Shown: piece after piece, positions 25,404-32,726 of the stretch
Layout: each line of letters begins with the position of its first letter
Position numbering within the stretch: the first letter of the stretch is position 1
From: Lachnospiraceae bacterium
Lineage (GTDB): Bacteria; Bacillota; Clostridia; Lachnospirales; Lachnospiraceae
Direction: 5' to 3'
DNA: 34,385 nucleotides
Assembly (NCBI GenBank): GCA_011959805.1
Contig: BLMC01000027.1
Span: 1-34,385 of the forward strand
Made by a program: the position numbers and the translations under genes
Notes under the pieces: model-generated
What the model was told of the DNA's origin: nothing
Seen by the model: only the letters and a program-made list of their open reading frames with translations
Database searches by the model: none

Positions 25404-26600
25404 TTATTTTCCCTCGTTTCTTTCCTTATAGACCAATGCATATGCTGTCGTTGGTTTTTTGGTGCGAAATGTAATTGTATCATTTGATGCATCCAAATCA
25501 TCATAAATATATACCTCTCCTTCACCGATTGCTAATAGCCGAAAGCTTCTTCCCGCACGACGATATTCCTTCGGAATCGTAAGTATATAATCCAACTCAT
25601 TCGCTGTCTCATGCACAGGCTGTAACTCTTTCTCGACATTGATATTAAATGTTGTTGCAAAAATATAGTCGTCTATAAATGCAGCGTACGCCTCATAACA
25701 TGCTGTGCCTGGATACAACCGCTGCGCCGATACCTTCAGAGTAGGGTCCGGTGTCAGGGGGGACAGTTTACAGATTGGTGTAATTTCATGACCATTTGGA
25801 TTTTTTAGTACGTTATTCCAGGGTGCTTTCTTCGTCCTTGCTGAATACACATTACTTATAGTTGGATTCGTACTTTCCTGAAAAGTTTTCGCTTTCTTAC
25901 TGTCATCCAGAACATAAGCAGCGCCCATTGAATTGGATTGTGCAAATGCCAAAATACTATCCATACTGGTGTACGGTATCGTCCCATACATCCGCGTCTG
26001 CACTTTCTCATTGACAATTCTAAAAACAGGCCAATGACTAATTCCCTCAAAAGCATTCTTGTCGTTAATAAAAGTGCTTGTCGCAATAGTGATATATTTT
26101 ATGTTAGGACACTTATAAAATGCATATGCACCGATAGATGTAATGGAACTGTCAATAATGAGATATTGTGCAGATGAGCTATGCCAAGGCCGTTCATATA
26201 GCTTCCAGTAATCTACATCAGGAAAATCTCCTGTACCACAAAGTCGAATAATATTGTCATCCATATGCGCACTAATATTTGTTCCCTCAAGATAATGCCA
26301 TCCATTTCCTGGATGAGTCCAAGTGCCGACTTCTGTCTGCTGTGTAACTGTCGTTTCCGGTTCCGATTCTTCGGCTTCAGTTGCAATCTCTTCTGGCTCC
26401 AGCCCTACTATGTCTTCTATAATGTCCTGTGTTTCTAATTCTTCTAGCACTTCCATTGTGATATCTTGCATTTCCAATTCATCCAATGTGGTGTCTTTCC
26501 CCGATTCTTCCGCAGCTTTTATTTGACTGCTTGGCACGACAGAAAATGATAGTGTGAGTGTTAAGAGCGTCGCCAATACTTTATTACATCTTATTTTCAT
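25404..26600 (-). CDS. secreted BspA-like (LRR_5) protein
   Basis: A 398-residue exported protein. The start at 26600 has AAAGGAGAACACAG upstream, and the N-terminus is a Sec signal peptide (MKIRCNKVLATLLTLTLSF... with an AXA-type cleavage before AEESG). An acidic, repetitive stretch follows, with the repeated unit LDELEMQDITMEVLEELETQD rich in Glu. Next is a BspA-like leucine-rich segment (IIRLCGTGDFPDVDYW, then ITSIGAYAFYKCPNIKYIT), a pattern typical of surface adhesins. The C-terminal 200 residues are beta-rich and unrecognised, with no LPXTG or membrane anchor. A start at 26633 would prevent the signal peptide from being at the N-terminus. It precedes hprK by 2 nt, so the two are probably co-transcribed. 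Function unknown. Confidence 0.75.
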   Translation of the reverse strand: MKIRCNKVLATLLTLTLSFSVVPSSQIKAAEESGKDTTLDELEMQDITMEVLEELETQDIIEDIVGLEPEEIATEAEESEPETTVTQQTEVGTWTHPGNGWHYLEGTNISAHMDDNIIRLCGTGDFPDVDYWKLYERPWHSSSAQYLIIDSSITSIGAYAFYKCPNIKYITIATSTFINDKNAFEGISHWPVFRIVNEKVQTRMYGTIPYTSMDSILAFAQSNSMGAAYVLDDSKKAKTFQESTNPTISNVYSARTKKAPWNNVLKNPNGHEITPICKLSPLTPDPTLKVSAQRLYPGTACYEAYAAFIDDYIFATTFNINVEKELQPVHETANELDYILTIPKEYRRAGRSFRLLAIGEGEVYIYDDLDASNDTITFRTKKPTTAYALVYKERNEGK

Positions 26601-26754
26601 CTGTGTTCTCCTTTCCTTTATTCTCTTGCGCAATTATTATTACTGTTCGCAAAACCAATTATCATTATTATCTCTTTTTCTTAAAATATTTCTTCTGTCG
26701 TCATTATAACATATTACACCAAGAGTTTCCACAGAACTTTTTTAAAATTTAAAA

Positions 26755-26789
26755 CGCCGTCTGAATCCATTTTACTGATCCAAACGGCG
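26755..26789 (-). terminator. intrinsic terminator of the 61-residue gene
   Basis: On the minus strand a 13-bp stem with two G-T pairs (26755-26767 with 26777-26789) and a 9-nt loop is followed by TTTTAAATTTT. It lies just after the stop codon of the 61-residue gene and before the secreted BspA-like gene. Confidence 0.7.
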
Positions 26790-26795
26790 ACCTGT

Positions 26796-26981
26796 CTAAG
26801 CACCGGACGATTTTACTGCTGACAAACCATAGTATGGCTTCCTGTTGAAGGCGGCTCTCGCCTCTGGAGCTATTCCCCCTGTGTTAAGCTCCTTTTCTGT
26901 TACTCTTCGATACTCTGGCATTTCATGTTCAACATAGGTACTCACCATTCTAACCACACCTTTTTCGTTGACAAAATCCAT
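26796..26981 (-). CDS. small hypothetical protein, 61 residues
   Basis: A short frame with an unusually strong ribosome site (AGGGGGG about 8 nt before the ATG), a good promoter (27046-27074) and its own terminator (26755-26789). That combination of signals makes it a likely real gene. The product, with segments such as VVRMVSTYVEHEMPEYRRV and APEARAAFNRKPYYGLSA, has no signal peptide, TM segment or Cys. I do not recognise a family. The middle is predicted helical, the tail Gly/Ala/Ser rich. A role as a small regulatory or flagellum-linked protein is possible from the adjacent sigma-D promoter but not shown. Confidence 0.6.
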   Translation of the reverse strand: MDFVNEKGVVRMVSTYVEHEMPEYRRVTEKELNTGGIAPEARAAFNRKPYYGLSAVKSSGA

Positions 26982-27045
26982 ATTAATTCCCCCCTACAAT
27001 GACTCTTTAGAAAAGATTGTATGAATCTCTTTCTTTATAGCTATA

Positions 27046-27074
27046 TTTATACCACAATATCTCACCAGATACAA
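27046..27074 (-). promoter_or_regulatory. sigma-A-type promoter of 61-residue gene
   Basis: On the minus strand TTGTAT (27074-27069), 17 bp, TATAAA (27051-27046), with a purine-rich leader of about 65 nt to the ATG. Confidence 0.6.
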
Positions 27075-27187
27075 TAGAAAATTGTGTAATTTTTACAAAA
27101 AATAGGAACAAATCCTTTTATTTAAACAAATTTAAAAATATAGAATAAACTCATTTCCAAAAATTAGTTAATTGGGTCTATTCACTG

Positions 27188-27215
27188 TTAAGTTTCTGTG
27201 TTATAATGCCGATAT
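27188..27215 (+). promoter_or_regulatory. sigma-D (flagellar sigma-28) promoter
   Basis: TAAG (27189-27192), 15 bp, GCCGATAT (27208-27215). The -10 is identical to the B. subtilis SigD consensus and the -35 differs at one base from TAAA; the context TTAAGTTT is also typical. It drives the 220-residue unknown gene. A TATAAT-like sequence also overlaps just upstream (27202-27207). Confidence 0.75.
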
Positions 27216-27428
27216 AAAGGTTAAAACCAGTATATTGGCACCTAAATAAAGCTGGTGGAAGCCACGGAAGGCGTCACATTCCCCACAGCAAGCTGACAGG
27301 GCATCAAATCTGCAACACAGCAATCTGCGAGGTTTGCGACTTTTGCGGCATTTGCCAATATCCACTACACAGTCGATTGGCTCGTTGCGCGCGGGAATTT
27401 TTGATTATAGAAAGGGAAGGGATACCAT
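27216..27428 (+). promoter_or_regulatory. candidate structured 5' leader of the 220-residue gene
   Basis: ATATTGGCA (27232-27240) can pair with TGCCAATAT (27353-27361) over 9 bp, enclosing 112 nt. The same 3' strand (GCCAAT at 27354-27359) can instead pair with ATTGGC (27376-27381) in a local hairpin, so the two stems exclude each other. A TTTTT run lies at 27399-27403, before the ribosome site AAGGGAAGGG. The leader is GC-richer than its surroundings. No known riboswitch consensus was recognised. Confidence 0.4.
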
Positions 27429-28091
27429 ATGAGTTTATCAGGAATTGGAAATAACAATACAACAGATTTGTATGCTGTTGAAGCAGAGAAAAAAGAAAAT
27501 GCCTCTTCAAAAGTTGATACCTCGAAGAATGAAGCTGTAGCAGGTACTGAAGAAAAAGAAAAACCAGCTGCTATCTATGACAAAAGAGCACTGACTGAGG
27601 AAGATAGAAAGTCTATTGTAGCACAGTTGAAAGCGGATCAGGAGAAACGCCAGAATCAATTGACAGATTTAGTACATAGCATGCTCAATACTCAGACCAA
27701 TACATTTGGTGAGGCAAACAATATCTGGCAGTTCCTTGCAAAAGGAAATTATACGGTTGATGCTGCAACACAGAAAAAAGCACAGGAAGCAATCTCAGAG
27801 GATGGTTATTGGGGCGTTAAGCAGACATCCGACCGAATTGTATCATTTGCTACCGCACTTGCAGGCAATGATTCCAAACAGCTTGAAAAAATGCGTGATG
27901 CTTTCTTAAAAGGATATGAAAAAGCTGAGAAGACATGGGGCGGCAAACTTCCTGAAATTTCAAAGAAAACTTACGATGCTGTACTCGAAAAATTTGATAA
28001 ATTAATGGAGCCGAAGACAGAAGACAAAGATCCAGCAAAAGACACTGTTACAACAACCGAAGACGGAACCGTTGTTGCAAGAACACAATAA
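27429..28091 (+). CDS. hypothetical protein, 220 residues, likely sigma-D controlled
   Basis: A soluble, highly charged protein without signal peptide or TM segment. The first 60 residues are low-complexity, Lys/Glu/Ser/Thr rich and probably disordered. Residues about 60-200 are helical, with SEDGYWGVKQTSDRIVSFAT and GYEKAEKTWGGKLPEISKKT as the most distinctive parts. The C-terminal 20 residues are Asp/Thr rich. The helical block has the feel of DUF5610-type domains (a GYE(K/Q)A...G..LP.IS..TYD.V pattern), but I cannot confirm this. AAGGGAAGGG lies 7 nt before the ATG. The near-consensus sigma-D promoter points to a motility or chemotaxis role. A strong terminator follows. Confidence 0.7.
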   Translation: MSLSGIGNNNTTDLYAVEAEKKENASSKVDTSKNEAVAGTEEKEKPAAIYDKRALTEEDRKSIVAQLKADQEKRQNQLTDLVHSMLNTQTNTFGEANNIWQFLAKGNYTVDAATQKKAQEAISEDGYWGVKQTSDRIVSFATALAGNDSKQLEKMRDAFLKGYEKAEKTWGGKLPEISKKTYDAVLEKFDKLMEPKTEDKDPAKDTVTTTEDGTVVARTQ

Positions 28092-28105
28092 AAAATATTA
28101 ATCAT

Positions 28106-28140
28106 AAAAATTAGAGTAGGTTTTCCCTACTCTAATTTTT
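28106..28140. terminator. bidirectional terminator, overlaps sipL stop codon
   Basis: AAAAATTAGAGTAGG (28106-28120) and CCTACTCTAATTTTT (28126-28140) form a perfect 15-bp stem with a 5-nt loop, with A-runs and T-runs on both sides. It serves the 220-residue gene (plus) and the sipL-like gene (minus). The stop codon of the latter (28139-28141) lies partly inside the stem. Confidence 0.85.
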
Positions 28141-29707
28141 ATTTTACAATCAAAAGTTTATCGCCCGCCTTAATATCATCTTCTGTCAAATTGTTCATTT
28201 CTTTAATTCGCCCTACGCTGACATAGTATTTCTTGCCAATTTGCCAGAGTGAATCTCCCGGTTTCACATAATAAATCGCAAATCCTGGTAATTTCTCTAA
28301 CACCTCTGCATCAAGTGGCGTAATATTTAAATCTGTCAAAATATCTTCACTCTTTGCACTATACAGACGCAATTCTATCCTCATACTTCCTCGCCATTCA
28401 AACTGCGAACTATCCTTGATGCTGACTGTCTGTTGTGGAATCTGAACGGACAGAGAATACTGATCAATTTGTCGGTCATCTACTCCTGGCAATTCTTTCA
28501 TAATCTCAAATGGTACTGTACTGCGCACCGGATATAGACCTGTACCACTTTCGTTAGAAGCATACAAAACTTGCAGTTCAATATCTCCTGTAAGTCGTAC
28601 CATTCCCTCCTGAAAAGTCGTTTCCTCCAGTTTTACTCGCGCGTCACTATGGCACACTTGCAAAATTTTTGGATCCGAATCCTCGATTTTTATACTGCGC
28701 GTCAACTTTTCTTCTGTGTTTAGTTCCATGCACAAGCTGTGGAACTGCTTACTGTCAATTCCTGCTTTTACCTCGCAGCTCACACCGTAAACATCCGCGA
28801 CAATAGAGGTACTTTCTTTCTCATAAAGTTTAATCTCTAACTCGATTGTCATCTCAATCCCAATAAGCCGATTTTCCCCGTCAGAGTCCTCTTTAACAGT
28901 AATCTCCTCATGTCCCGTCTCATATGCCACATCGGCAATCATGCCCTCTCTGCTATTTTGACATTCCACAGAACCATTAAATGGAATCATTGTCTCATAC
29001 CAGTTAATTCTGCCAGAAGTATCTTCTCGATACACAATAAATAAACTAATCTCTCCTGTAATTCCCAACTTCTCATCCATTGGTCGAAAATTAATGCTGC
29101 TAATCTGTGCATTTTTCCACAGAGCGACACCAATATCTGGCATACCAACTGGCAGTCGTGTCTCCTCGTGAACGCGCAACAAATCTCTTTTTTTCACAAT
29201 CGTTTCCAGAAAATCTAGGCCCTTTTTGCGGTATTCCAACTTCTCGAGTTCTGAATCTCCTGAATTATCTAGCTCCACACACAACTCTTCTGCAATACTT
29301 TCTTCGACTCTAGGTTCCAAGGAAATAACGGCCTGAATGCTAAGTTTTCTTGAGTTAATGATATGTACCCTCATATCATCCAAACTCGTCTTGCAAATTA
29401 CTCTGTCTGGTCCTTCTAACTTGTCGAGGTAAATTTCCTCCATAAAGGGAACATCCCCTTCCATTCCGGCAAGTGTTTTATCTTCACTCTCCGTCTGATA
29501 CAAGAACTGATAACACAGACGTCCTTTGACCCAGATCTTGTTCATTCCAGTCTTAATCTCATCTACTTTAATTTTCCCACAGTCGTAGATTACTTTCGCA
29601 ACATCTGGCTTTGCATCCGACACATTGATATCCGTCTCCAGCGGCACCTGCAATAACGCCTTCGACTTTATCCGCTCTGTATGGATATTTTTCTTCATTA
29701 ATTCCAT
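28139..29707 (-). CDS. sipL: SipL-like spore coat morphogenesis protein (DUF3794 + LysM)
   Basis: A 522-residue protein with repeated DUF3794 (SPOCS) modules and a C-terminal LysM domain (YYVKPGDSLWQIGKKYYVSV, then MNNLTEDDIKAGDKLLIVK). The family pattern ALLQVPLETDINVSDAKPDV is near the N-terminus. In C. difficile SipL binds SpoIVA on the forming forespore and is needed for coat assembly; it is the clostridial counterpart of SpoVID. I chose the ATG at 29707, with GGGAGG 8 nt upstream, over the codon at 29731, which lies upstream of the ribosome site. A sigma-E-like promoter 35 nt further upstream agrees with the known mother-cell expression of sipL. It is monocistronic. Confidence 0.9.
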   Translation of the reverse strand: MELMKKNIHTERIKSKALLQVPLETDINVSDAKPDVAKVIYDCGKIKVDEIKTGMNKIWVKGRLCYQFLYQTESEDKTLAGMEGDVPFMEEIYLDKLEGPDRVICKTSLDDMRVHIINSRKLSIQAVISLEPRVEESIAEELCVELDNSGDSELEKLEYRKKGLDFLETIVKKRDLLRVHEETRLPVGMPDIGVALWKNAQISSINFRPMDEKLGITGEISLFIVYREDTSGRINWYETMIPFNGSVECQNSREGMIADVAYETGHEEITVKEDSDGENRLIGIEMTIELEIKLYEKESTSIVADVYGVSCEVKAGIDSKQFHSLCMELNTEEKLTRSIKIEDSDPKILQVCHSDARVKLEETTFQEGMVRLTGDIELQVLYASNESGTGLYPVRSTVPFEIMKELPGVDDRQIDQYSLSVQIPQQTVSIKDSSQFEWRGSMRIELRLYSAKSEDILTDLNITPLDAEVLEKLPGFAIYYVKPGDSLWQIGKKYYVSVGRIKEMNNLTEDDIKAGDKLLIVK

Positions 29708-29741
29708 ATAAAACCTCCCAACAGCGTACACGCTCTAGTAA

Positions 29742-29771
29742 AATGTATGCTATGCTAGGATTTGTTATGCC
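29742..29771 (-). promoter_or_regulatory. sigma-E-type sporulation promoter of sipL
   Basis: On the minus strand GGCATAAC (29771-29764), 14 bp, CATACATT (29749-29742), against the sigma-E consensus -35 with CATA and -10 CATACAnT. The -10 is a full match. Transcription would start near 29735, giving a short leader with GGGAGG. Confidence 0.7.
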
Positions 29772-29784
29772 TTTTTCAGGCATA
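29766..29784 (-). terminator. short hairpin after pyrD
   Basis: TATGCC and GGCATA form a 6-bp stem with a 7-nt loop about 60 nt after the pyrD stop. There is no T-run on the minus strand, so it is a poor terminator. It overlaps the -35 of the sigma-E promoter for sipL. Confidence 0.3.
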
Positions 29785-29842
29785 TCATTCTCTTTGTCTG
29801 TGCAAATAATTCCAAAAGACCGACAAGAATAAATTCATGTTT

Positions 29843-30745
29843 CTATTTTACAGCTCCAATAATCTCTGTCAACGAAGATATTCCATACTGACACATATAT
29901 TCTTCAATTCCCTTCACCACCTCAACTGTCGTATAAGGATTGACAAAATTCATAGCGCCAATGGCAATACCCGACGCACCTGCAAGCAAAAATTCAATTG
30001 CATCCTCTGCACATGCAATCCCTCCCATGCCTATAATGGGAATCTTTACAGCATTTGCCACCTGATAAACCATACGTACTGCAATGGGCTTAATCGCTGG
30101 ACCAGAAAGTCCCCCCGTCTTGTTTGCCAACGCAAAAGTTTTTTTGTGAATGTCAATCTTCATTGCTGTAATGGTATTAATCAACGATATTATGTCGCTT
30201 CCAGCTGCTTCTGCCGCCCTTGCCATCTCTGTGATATCGGTTACATTTGGGGATAATTTCATAATAATTGGCTGCTTTGCCTTTGCTTTAATTTCTTTTG
30301 TAATATCAAAAAGACATCTTGGATCTTGTCCAAAGGCAATGCCGCCATGTTTGACATTCGGACAAGATACATTGATTTCTAACATATCAATTGGTTGGTC
30401 TGCCAGTTTTTCCACAACTTCTATATAATCTGACACAGACCGTCCACAGACATTGACAATAATTCTGGTATCATATTGTTTTAAAAAAGGGATATCTCGT
30501 TCAATAAACACATCAATACCTGGGTTTTGTAGTCCAATTGCGTTAAGCATTCCTCCATAAGTCTCCTGAATGCGCGGTGTCGGATTTCCCTCCCAAGGCA
30601 CATTGGCAACCCCCTTTGTCACAACTGCTCCTAGACTATTTAAGTCCACAAATTCTGCGTATTCCATACCTGAACCAAATGTTCCTGACGCTGTCATCAC
30701 TGGATTTTTGAATGTAACGCCCGCTAATGTTATTTTTGTATTCAA
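29843..30745 (-). CDS. pyrD: dihydroorotate dehydrogenase B, catalytic subunit
   Basis: An FMN enzyme that oxidises dihydroorotate to orotate in pyrimidine synthesis, paired with PyrK to reduce NAD+. The 300-residue chain is a class 1B type: NPVMTASGTFG at the N-terminus, EINVSCPNVKHGG with the catalytic Cys of the 1B class, the PIIMKLSPNVTDI block and GMGGIACAEDAIEFLLAGA for FMN phosphate binding. The start appears to be TTG at 30745 with GGAGGAATTAGC upstream; the family N-terminus NTKITLAGV fits. It follows pyrK by 71 nt on the same strand, the usual clostridial pair. It is not next to pyrF or pyrE, which are outside the window. Confidence 0.96.
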   Translation of the reverse strand: MNTKITLAGVTFKNPVMTASGTFGSGMEYAEFVDLNSLGAVVTKGVANVPWEGNPTPRIQETYGGMLNAIGLQNPGIDVFIERDIPFLKQYDTRIIVNVCGRSVSDYIEVVEKLADQPIDMLEINVSCPNVKHGGIAFGQDPRCLFDITKEIKAKAKQPIIMKLSPNVTDITEMARAAEAAGSDIISLINTITAMKIDIHKKTFALANKTGGLSGPAIKPIAVRMVYQVANAVKIPIIGMGGIACAEDAIEFLLAGASGIAIGAMNFVNPYTTVEVVKGIEEYMCQYGISSLTEIIGAVK

Positions 30746-30816
30746 AACGCTAATTCCTCCTATTTTATCCTATAGACTCCTGGAATCTATTAGTTCTTAT
30801 TTGTTCTGTTGCGCTT

Positions 30817-31599
30817 TCAAATCTCAATATCTTCTGCTGCATAGACTGGCCCATCCGTACAAATCCGCGCATTGTTCACATGAGAATGGTGATCAACTTC
30901 TTTTGTTTTCACAACGCAGCCAAGACATGCGCCGACACCACATGCCATTCGTTCCTCCAAAGAAAGGTATGCCTCAATACCTTTTTTGGCTGCATACTGT
31001 TTTATTGCCCGCAGCATTGGCATTGGTCCGCATGCAAAAATGATATCTGCCTCCAACTTCTCATCCTCAATCACATTCATAACGTTTCCCTTTGTTCCAA
31101 CGCTGCCATCTTCTGTCGCCACATGGACTGCCGCATATTTTTGCAAATCCTCTGCCAAAAACAGTTCTTTGTCCCGATAACCGACAATCACATCAACAGA
31201 TGTCGTATTTTTAACTGTCTTTGCGACCGCGAGCATGGGTGGAATTCCGATTCCGCCGCCCATCAGAAAAAGGCGTTTTCCCTCTGCTTTTTCCAGCGGA
31301 AAACCATTTCCGAGCGTTCCGAGAATATCCACTCGGTGGCCTGTTTTGTACCTTGAAAATTCCGCTGTTCCCTTTCCTGCCACACGATATACAATGCGCA
31401 GACGACTGTTTGTGATATCGGTCTCGCAGATGCTGATTGGCCGCGGCAAAAGTGCTGACTTGTCCTGCGTATATACACTGATAAACTGCCCTGGTTTTGC
31501 CTGACTCGCTAACGTGGTATTGATCCACATATCGTAGATTCCCGGCGCAATCTGTTGCTGTTTGTAAACTCTGGCGGACTCTTTTTTTTTCTGTTCCAT
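30817..31599 (-). CDS. pyrK: dihydroorotate dehydrogenase B, electron transfer subunit
   Basis: The FAD and 2Fe-2S partner of PyrD that passes electrons to NAD+. The 260-residue chain shows the FAD domain (PGQFISVYTQDKSALLPRPISI), the NAD domain (GGGIGIPPMLAVAKTV) and the iron-sulfur motif CGVGACLGC plus ICTDGPVY, that is C220, C225, C228 and C247, matching the known PyrK spacing. AAGGAATGGTGAC precedes the ATG. Together with pyrD it makes the NAD-linked class 1B enzyme used by anaerobic Firmicutes. Confidence 0.95.
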   Translation of the reverse strand: MEQKKKESARVYKQQQIAPGIYDMWINTTLASQAKPGQFISVYTQDKSALLPRPISICETDITNSRLRIVYRVAGKGTAEFSRYKTGHRVDILGTLGNGFPLEKAEGKRLFLMGGGIGIPPMLAVAKTVKNTTSVDVIVGYRDKELFLAEDLQKYAAVHVATEDGSVGTKGNVMNVIEDEKLEADIIFACGPMPMLRAIKQYAAKKGIEAYLSLEERMACGVGACLGCVVKTKEVDHHSHVNNARICTDGPVYAAEDIEI

Positions 31600-31689
31600 G
31601 TCACCATTCCTTTCCTTGTTATCAACATTATAATATTCTTATCATATCATAAATTAAAAAAAGGAATCAATATATTCTTATTTTATCTA

Positions 31690-31730
31690 CAAAAAGTCAA
31701 AAAGGGCACTATCCAAAAATAGCGCCCAAA
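31690..31730 (-). terminator. intrinsic terminator of transketolase operon
   Basis: On the minus strand GGGCGCTAT (31727-31719) and ATAGTGCCC (31712-31704) pair, with one internal mismatch, around a 6-nt loop, followed by TTTTTGACTTTTT. It ends the araD-transketolase run before pyrK. Confidence 0.75.
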
Positions 31731-31747
31731 ATTATTCTATGTATTTA

Positions 31748-32707
31748 TTATGCCAAGAATGTTTTCACTTGTTCATATACGCCTTTTGCATCAAGTTTGT
31801 ATTTCTCAACAAGCGCTGCGGCAGAGCCCGACTCGCCAAATACGTCTTGCATACCAATCTTGCAGACAGGCACAGGATACGATTTACAAAGCGCATCACA
31901 GACTGCACTACCCAATCCACCAATCACAGAATGTTCTTCCGCAGTAACCACTTTTCCAGTCTTTTTTGCAGAATTGACAATAATCTCCTCATCGAGTGGC
32001 TTAATCGTACAAATATTGATTACTTCTGCATGAATACCATCTTTCTCAAGCATTTCAGCCGCGCCAAGTGCAGAATCCACACAGATTCCAGTCGCTACTA
32101 TTGTCACATCTGTGCCTTCTTTCACAACTGTACCTTTGCCAATCTCAAACTTATAATCTGGTCTATCATTGATAACAGGAACAGCCGCACGACCAAAGCG
32201 AATATAAACGGGTCCCTCGTATGCTACTGCTGCGCGCACTGCCGCCTTTGCCTCAATATCATCTGCCGGACACATCACAACCATTCCAGGAATCGTGCGC
32301 ATTAAAGCAATATCTTCGTTACACTGATGAGATGCTCCGTCCTCTCCAACTGTAATACCGGCATGTGTCGCCCCAATCTTTACATTTAAGTGCGGATATC
32401 CAATCGAATTTCTCACTTGCTCAAACGCGCGCCCTGCAGCAAACATTGCAAAGGAACTCATAAAAGGAATCTTGCCTGCAAGTGATAATCCAGCAGCCAC
32501 ACCTGCCATATTGCACTCTGCGATTCCACAATCAATATGTCTTTCTGGAAACGCTTTCTTAAATACTCCTGTCTTGGTTGCTTCCGCAAGGTCAGCATCC
32601 AGAACAACTAAATTTGGATTCTCTTTTCCAATCTCAACAAGAGCATTTCCATAGCTCTCTCTTGTTGCTATTTTTGAAACGACTTTGTTCGTTTTTACAT
32701 CTGCCAT
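31748..32707 (-). CDS. transketolase, C-terminal subunit
   Basis: The pyrimidine-binding plus C-terminal part of a two-chain transketolase, which moves two-carbon units between sugar phosphates in the pentose phosphate pathway. The 319-residue chain has ATRESYGNALVEIG, VLDADLAEATKTG, the HIDCGIAECNMAGVAAGLS block with the Glu that activates TPP, and the Rossmann-like C-terminal domain (VTIVATGICVDSALGAAEML). It is complete in this class; the TPP diphosphate site is on the partner at 32727-33560, encoded 19 nt upstream. Split transketolases occur in Clostridia and archaea and are real two-subunit enzymes, not broken genes. A strong terminator follows. Confidence 0.95.
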   Translation of the reverse strand: MADVKTNKVVSKIATRESYGNALVEIGKENPNLVVLDADLAEATKTGVFKKAFPERHIDCGIAECNMAGVAAGLSLAGKIPFMSSFAMFAAGRAFEQVRNSIGYPHLNVKIGATHAGITVGEDGASHQCNEDIALMRTIPGMVVMCPADDIEAKAAVRAAVAYEGPVYIRFGRAAVPVINDRPDYKFEIGKGTVVKEGTDVTIVATGICVDSALGAAEMLEKDGIHAEVINICTIKPLDEEIIVNSAKKTGKVVTAEEHSVIGGLGSAVCDALCKSYPVPVCKIGMQDVFGESGSAAALVEKYKLDAKGVYEQVKTFLA

Positions 32708-32726
32708 TTTTTTCTCCCTTCCGCGC

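Larger units (their letters stand above)
26982..27428. other. divergent intergenic region with two promoters and a structured leader
   Basis: Between the 61-residue gene (minus) and the 220-residue gene (plus). It contains a sigma-A-type promoter for the former, a sigma-D promoter for the latter, and a GC-richer leader of about 213 nt (27216-27428). AT-rich sequence fills 27075-27180, where I see nothing. Confidence 0.6.

Noticed and set aside
27217..27452. Cys-rich plus-strand frame (ICEVCDFCGIC) in the leader of the 220-residue gene
   Set aside because: It has no ATG start or ribosome site and overlaps the start of the well-supported gene in another frame.
32546..32559. Match to the CcpA cre consensus (TGGAAACGCTTTCT) inside the transketolase C-terminal gene
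   Set aside because: The consensus is loose enough to occur by chance once in a window this size, and it lies deep inside a coding region, not at a promoter.
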